From Clostridiales bacterium (lineage in GTDB: Bacteria; Bacillota; Clostridia; Christensenellales; JAISNN01), in contig JAITOQ010000005.1 in NCBI GenBank assembly GCA_031289865.1, positions 1 to 7,490 of the forward strand: a stretch of DNA of 7,490 nt, given 5' to 3'. The notes beneath the pieces are model-generated. The model was not told the origin of the DNA, did no database searches, and worked only from the letters and a program-made list of their open reading frames with translations. Both the position numbers and the translations under genes were made by a program. Positions 6,533 through 7,490 of the stretch are shown here, piece by piece; position 1 is the first letter of the stretch, and each line of letters opens with the position of its first letter.

Positions 6533-6555
6533 TTAAAAAACAAGAGGGATCATTT

Positions 6556-7490
6556 ATGCAAACATTCGATATTGCGGTGATAGGCGGCGGACCCGGCGGT
6601 TATACCGCCGCGCTTAGGGCGGTCACGGGCGGGAAAAGCGTCGTGCTTTTTGAGGGCGAGGAGGTCGGCGGTACTTGTTTAAACAAGGGCTGTATTCCGA
6701 CAAAGGCGTTGCTTTCTATGGCGAAGCGCTACGCGGAGGCAAGGGAGAACGGCGGGTATATTTCCTATTCGGAGCTTGCGTTCGATCTCGAAAAAGCCGA
6801 CGAAATCAAAAATTCGCGGGTCGCGAAGCTGCACGAAAATTTGACGAAATATCTCGCGTCGTCTAAGATCGTAATAATCAAGGCGCATGCGGAATTTATC
6901 GCGCCGAACGCGAATATTGCGGATAGCGAAAAGAAAAAGTCCGTCGGCGGCGGGACGGGAGAGATAAGCCCGTATTTTATCCTTGCGGCGGGAGAAACCT
7001 ACCGATCGGAATACGTCGTAATCGCGTCGGGAAGCGTATGCGCGACACCGCCGATAGACGGTATAGAGCACGCGTTTTCCTCCGACAAATTGACAAAAAA
7101 AATCACTCCCGCACGCGAAATCGCCGTCATCGGCGGCGGCGTCGTGGGTTTGGAGTTTACCTCGTTTTATACGGCGGTAGGCGCGAAGGTCACTATGATT
7201 TTGATGGAGGAAAAGCCCCTCATAACATACGAAAAGGATATCTCCCAAACCGTGGGAATGCTCCTCAAAAAGAAAGGCGTATCGATATACGGCAACTCGG
7301 TCGTGAAAAAAATCGAAAAGACGGAGGCGGGCTTTTGCGTAAGATTTGAGAGCGCGGGAGAGGAAAAAACCGTCGAATGCGATACCGTCATAGACGCGTC
7401 CGGACGGCGCGCTGTCACTGAGGGTTTAGGGCTTGAAAAGGTCGGTATTTTGTACGACAAAAAAGGGATCTATACCGACGAAAACATGAG
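6556..7490 (+). CDS. lpdA: Dihydrolipoamide dehydrogenase-type flavoprotein, 5' part (311 codons)
   Basis: A class I pyridine nucleotide-disulfide oxidoreductase, cut by the window end and open throughout. The FAD-binding loop GGGPGG is at 10-15, and the redox-active disulfide is GGTCLNKGCIPTK with Cys41 and Cys46, the spacing and wording of dihydrolipoamide dehydrogenases. ASGS at 157-160 replaces the usual ATGS, the NAD-binding loop VIGGGVVGLE is at 191-200, and DASGRRAVTEGLGLE near 280-294 is the second FAD motif. No lipoyl domain precedes the FAD domain. Residues 118-140 look like a polar Lys/Ser/Gly-rich insertion relative to typical Lpd. GAGGG at 6544-6548 is seven bases before the ATG. 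It may be cotranscribed with iorAB (52-bp gap). Expected role: reoxidising a dihydrolipoyl protein with NAD+. The catalytic His-Glu pair in the C-terminal interface domain lies outside the window, so a different disulfide reductase cannot be excluded. Confidence 0.88.
   Translation, partial: MQTFDIAVIGGGPGGYTAALRAVTGGKSVVLFEGEEVGGTCLNKGCIPTKALLSMAKRYAEARENGGYISYSELAFDLEKADEIKNSRVAKLHENLTKYLASSKIVIIKAHAEFIAPNANIADSEKKKSVGGGTGEISPYFILAAGETYRSEYVVIASGSVCATPPIDGIEHAFSSDKLTKKITPAREIAVIGGGVVGLEFTSFYTAVGAKVTMILMEEKPLITYEKDISQTVGMLLKKKGVSIYGNSVVKKIEKTEAGFCVRFESAGEEKTVECDTVIDASGRRAVTEGLGLEKVGILYDKKGIYTDENM

Noticed and set aside
6504..6555. Promoter between iorB and the Lpd-type gene
   Set aside because: The gap is AT-rich but I see no pair of hexamers with acceptable spacing.
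6679..7248. 189-codon - strand open frame
   Set aside because: It is antisense to the Lpd-type gene, whose motifs are unambiguous; the translated product is Arg/Tyr/Phe-rich and unlike any family.

Overview
The window looks like chromosomal DNA from an anaerobic bacterium, most likely a clostridial member of the Bacillota. This rests on the ferredoxin-dependent 2-oxoacid oxidoreductase (IorA/IorB), a clostridial-type aconitase-family hydratase, strong purine-rich Shine-Dalgarno sites, TTGACA/TAAAAT-type promoter hexamers and intermediate base composition. The exact lineage is an inference. All five genes lie on the + strand. Stop codons are TAA, TGA, TGA and TAG, so the standard code applies.

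Layout. 1-77: promoter and leader. 78-2387: aconitase-superfamily hydratase with intact Fe-S ligands and a 22-residue internal duplication. 2381-2684: an intergenic block of nested repeats (heptamers, three ~50-bp tandem units, 39-nt inverted arms) ending 2 nt before the next ribosome binding site. 2695-3987: phenylacetate-CoA ligase family enzyme. 3981-4180: a second repeat block with a heptamer tandem, a 28-bp perfect inverted repeat and a 38-39 bp direct duplication. 4203-5939: IorA. 5943-6503: IorB. 6556-7490: the first 311 codons of a dihydrolipoamide dehydrogenase-type flavoprotein, cut by the window edge.

How the genes may work together. PaaK-type ligase and IorAB share arylacetyl-CoA. 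The ligase makes it from an aryl acid with ATP. IorAB makes it from an arylpyruvate, or reductively carboxylates it back to the arylpyruvate. Together they could salvage phenylacetate or indoleacetate into aromatic amino acids, or handle products of aromatic amino acid fermentation; direction cannot be read from sequence. No link of the hydratase or the Lpd-like enzyme to this pathway is visible beyond proximity and orientation.

No undescribed multi-gene system stands out. The most unusual material is intergenic: two different heptamer tandem arrays, each beginning in register at the stop codon of the preceding gene, and layered inverted and direct repeats that look like mobile or slippage-derived non-coding elements.
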